Assembly (NCBI GenBank): GCA_036393335.1
Contig: DASWHD010000184.1
Location: forward strand, 1 to 14,867
Source: DASWHD01 sp036393335
Lineage (GTDB): Bacteria; CG2-30-53-67; CG2-30-70-394
DNA: 14,867 nucleotides
Direction of reading: 5' to 3'
Under the pieces are notes generated by a model. That model had not been told where the DNA came from. It searched no databases and saw only the letters and a list, made by a program, of their open reading frames with translations. Both the position numbers and the translations under genes were made by a program. Numbering within the stretch: the stretch's first letter is position 1; each line of letters starts with the position of its first letter. Of this stretch, positions 13,978-14,867 are shown piece by piece.

Positions 13978-14325
13978 GGGGGGGGTGACTTTGCCGTCGC
14001 CGGCAACGTCCGGGTCGCGTTGGCTGGATTCGCATGACTTCCCCGTCGCAGACCGTAGGTCGCGGGACGCTCCCGGGTCTGATGGCGGGCGTCAGCCCGC
14101 CATCCACGGGGGTGAAGCCACCCGGACCTGCGCCGGGTGGCGAGGGGGGGGCGTGGCGTCCCCCTCCATATCCGGGCCGTGGCTGGGCGGGCGAGGAGCG
14201 GGCTGTCTCAAAGTGAAACAACCCCACCCGTTGTCACCGAACGGATATTGGTTCGCCGGGCCGTTGGCGAACGGCATGACAATTGCTTTGCCGGCTATGG
14301 GCCAGAATACGAGGCGGGGAAGGCT
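13978..14325. other. Intergenic stretch, repeat only
   Basis: No gene recognised. It holds hairpin-rich repeat copy 3 (14051-14177) and about 150 bases of unremarkable sequence, with a local lower-GC patch at 14211-14260 that could contain a promoter. Confidence 0.5.
14051..14177 (+). repeat. Hairpin-rich dispersed repeat, copy 3
   Basis: Counterpart of 9961-10090. Hairpin 1 is GATGGCGGGC (14081-14090), GTCA, GCCCGCCATC (14095-14104). Hairpin 2 is CCACCCGG (14118-14125), ACCTGCG, CCGGGTGG (14133-14140), perfectly paired. The end, CCCCTCCATATCCGGGC, differs from copy 2 by one base in the conserved core. Loops and stem lengths are the same in both copies. Confidence 0.85.
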
Positions 14326-14365
14326 ATGATGGACGCGCCGGTGGCGAACACATCGTCTCGGTCTG

Positions 14366-14462
14366 TTGCCCCACAGGACACAGAGATCACCGAGGACTTG
14401 CCACAGGCGCGACCCCGAGGACCGGCTACCGGGTACGAGGCGTTACTCGTGAAGTTCTTAAT
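14366..14462 (+). repeat. 97-base dispersed repeat, copy B
   Basis: Inverted relative to copy A at 8711-8806, about 5.6 kb away. It ends 10 bases before the proposed start of the secreted protein and is readable in that frame, which would give an artefactual N-terminal extension if ATG 14326 were taken as the start. Confidence 0.8.
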
Positions 14463-14472
14463 CAATACCCAG

Positions 14473-14867
14473 ATGCCGTGGGTCATCGCCGCCGTGCTGG
14501 CGTTCTGTATCCCGGCGTGGGGAGCGGGTCCGATCGCAGCACGCGGCGCACGGCTGGGTCCCGAGCTTGCGGCGCTGCACGCCGCCTTTCTGGAGGGCGG
14601 TCCGGGCGCTGCCGCCGGTCTCGCCCGGCAACGGGGAATCGCCGTGGAGCGGGAGCGCGTGCTGGTGGTCCTGGAATTCGCCGAGGGCGGACCGGTCGAC
14701 GCAGACAGCGCCACGGCCCTCGGTGCCGAGGTGGTGCGCCGCTATCGCCACCTGCTCCTGGCGCGCGTGCCCTTCGACCGGTTGGCGGCGGTGGCCGGGG
14801 GCGTGGAGGGATTGGTGCGGATGCGGTTACCGTTTCGCCCGCGCCCGGTGACGGAGAGCCAGGGGGT
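14473..14867 (+). CDS. Secreted protein, 3' end cut by window; possibly a protease prodomain
   Basis: 131 complete codons lie in the window and the frame stays open to its end. ATG 14473 gives a signal peptide, MPWVIAAVLAFCIPAWGAGP, with likely cleavage after Ala-Trp-Gly-Ala. The mature part has RVLVVLEFAEGGPVD, ALGAEVVRRYRHLLLARVPFDRLAAVA and GVEGLVRMRLPFRPRPV. That pattern (a short beta strand, then a residue-by-residue check ending in a proline-rich linker) resembles the inhibitor-like prodomain of secreted subtilisin-type (S8) proteases, but the catalytic domain, if any, lies outside the window. The frame is also open from ATG 14326, but that stretch is mostly the dispersed repeat. The family assignment is tentative; secretion is likely. 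Confidence 0.55.
   Translation, partial: MPWVIAAVLAFCIPAWGAGPIAARGARLGPELAALHAAFLEGGPGAAAGLARQRGIAVERERVLVVLEFAEGGPVDADSATALGAEVVRRYRHLLLARVPFDRLAAVAGGVEGLVRMRLPFRPRPVTESQG

Overview
The window is GC-rich bacterial chromosomal DNA, most likely from a gammaproteobacterium. Evidence: a FadL-type outer-membrane porin and an RND-type periplasmic adaptor (Gram-negative envelope), REP-like palindromes of the GTAGGAGC...GCTCCTAC type, and several dispersed palindromic intergenic repeats. The lineage is inference; no rRNA or other marker gene is present, and I see no tRNA, rRNA, CRISPR array, transposase or phage gene.

Left region (1-7343): a FadL/OmpP1-type outer-membrane protein (350-1630), then about 450 bases without an intact gene that hold, on the minus strand, what looks like a decayed histidine kinase, then a tightly coupled three-gene operon. 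The operon encodes a SAM-dependent methyltransferase (2078-3478), a membrane-bound hybrid kinase built kinase-receiver-kinase (3475-6093), and a receiver protein whose output is a degenerate kinase module (6087-7343). Gene order and domain make-up match phcB-phcS-phcR, the Ralstonia quorum-sensing system based on 3-hydroxy fatty-acid methyl esters. The expected logic is that PhcB makes a methyl-ester signal, PhcS senses it at the inner membrane, and PhcR relays it. No PhcA (LysR-type) or PhcQ gene lies in the window.

Middle region (7344-9908): an orphan RND/HlyD-type periplasmic adaptor on the minus strand with no pump gene beside it, then two small cupin proteins on the plus strand.

Right region (9909-13748): a metal island. 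It has a DmeF-type Co/Ni cation diffusion facilitator flanked by direct repeats, a REP-rich spacer, a bacterial homologue of methanogen MtrA (cobamide-binding methyltransferase subunit) with an extra N-terminal cysteine cluster, a CadC-like ArsR/SmtB repressor just upstream in the same operon, and a divergent CDF-type cation transporter. Together they suggest metal-responsive control of metal export and a possible cobalt or corrinoid protein.

Right end (13749-14867): a remnant of a sigma-54 activator that has lost nearly all of its AAA+ domain, another copy of the palindromic repeat, and the start of a secreted protein cut by the window edge. Two repeat families link the regions: a hairpin-rich element near 96-142, 9961-10090 and 14051-14177, and an element of about 97 bases in inverted orientation at 8711-8806 and 14366-14462. 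The last 24 bases of the second element recur before the first cupin gene.
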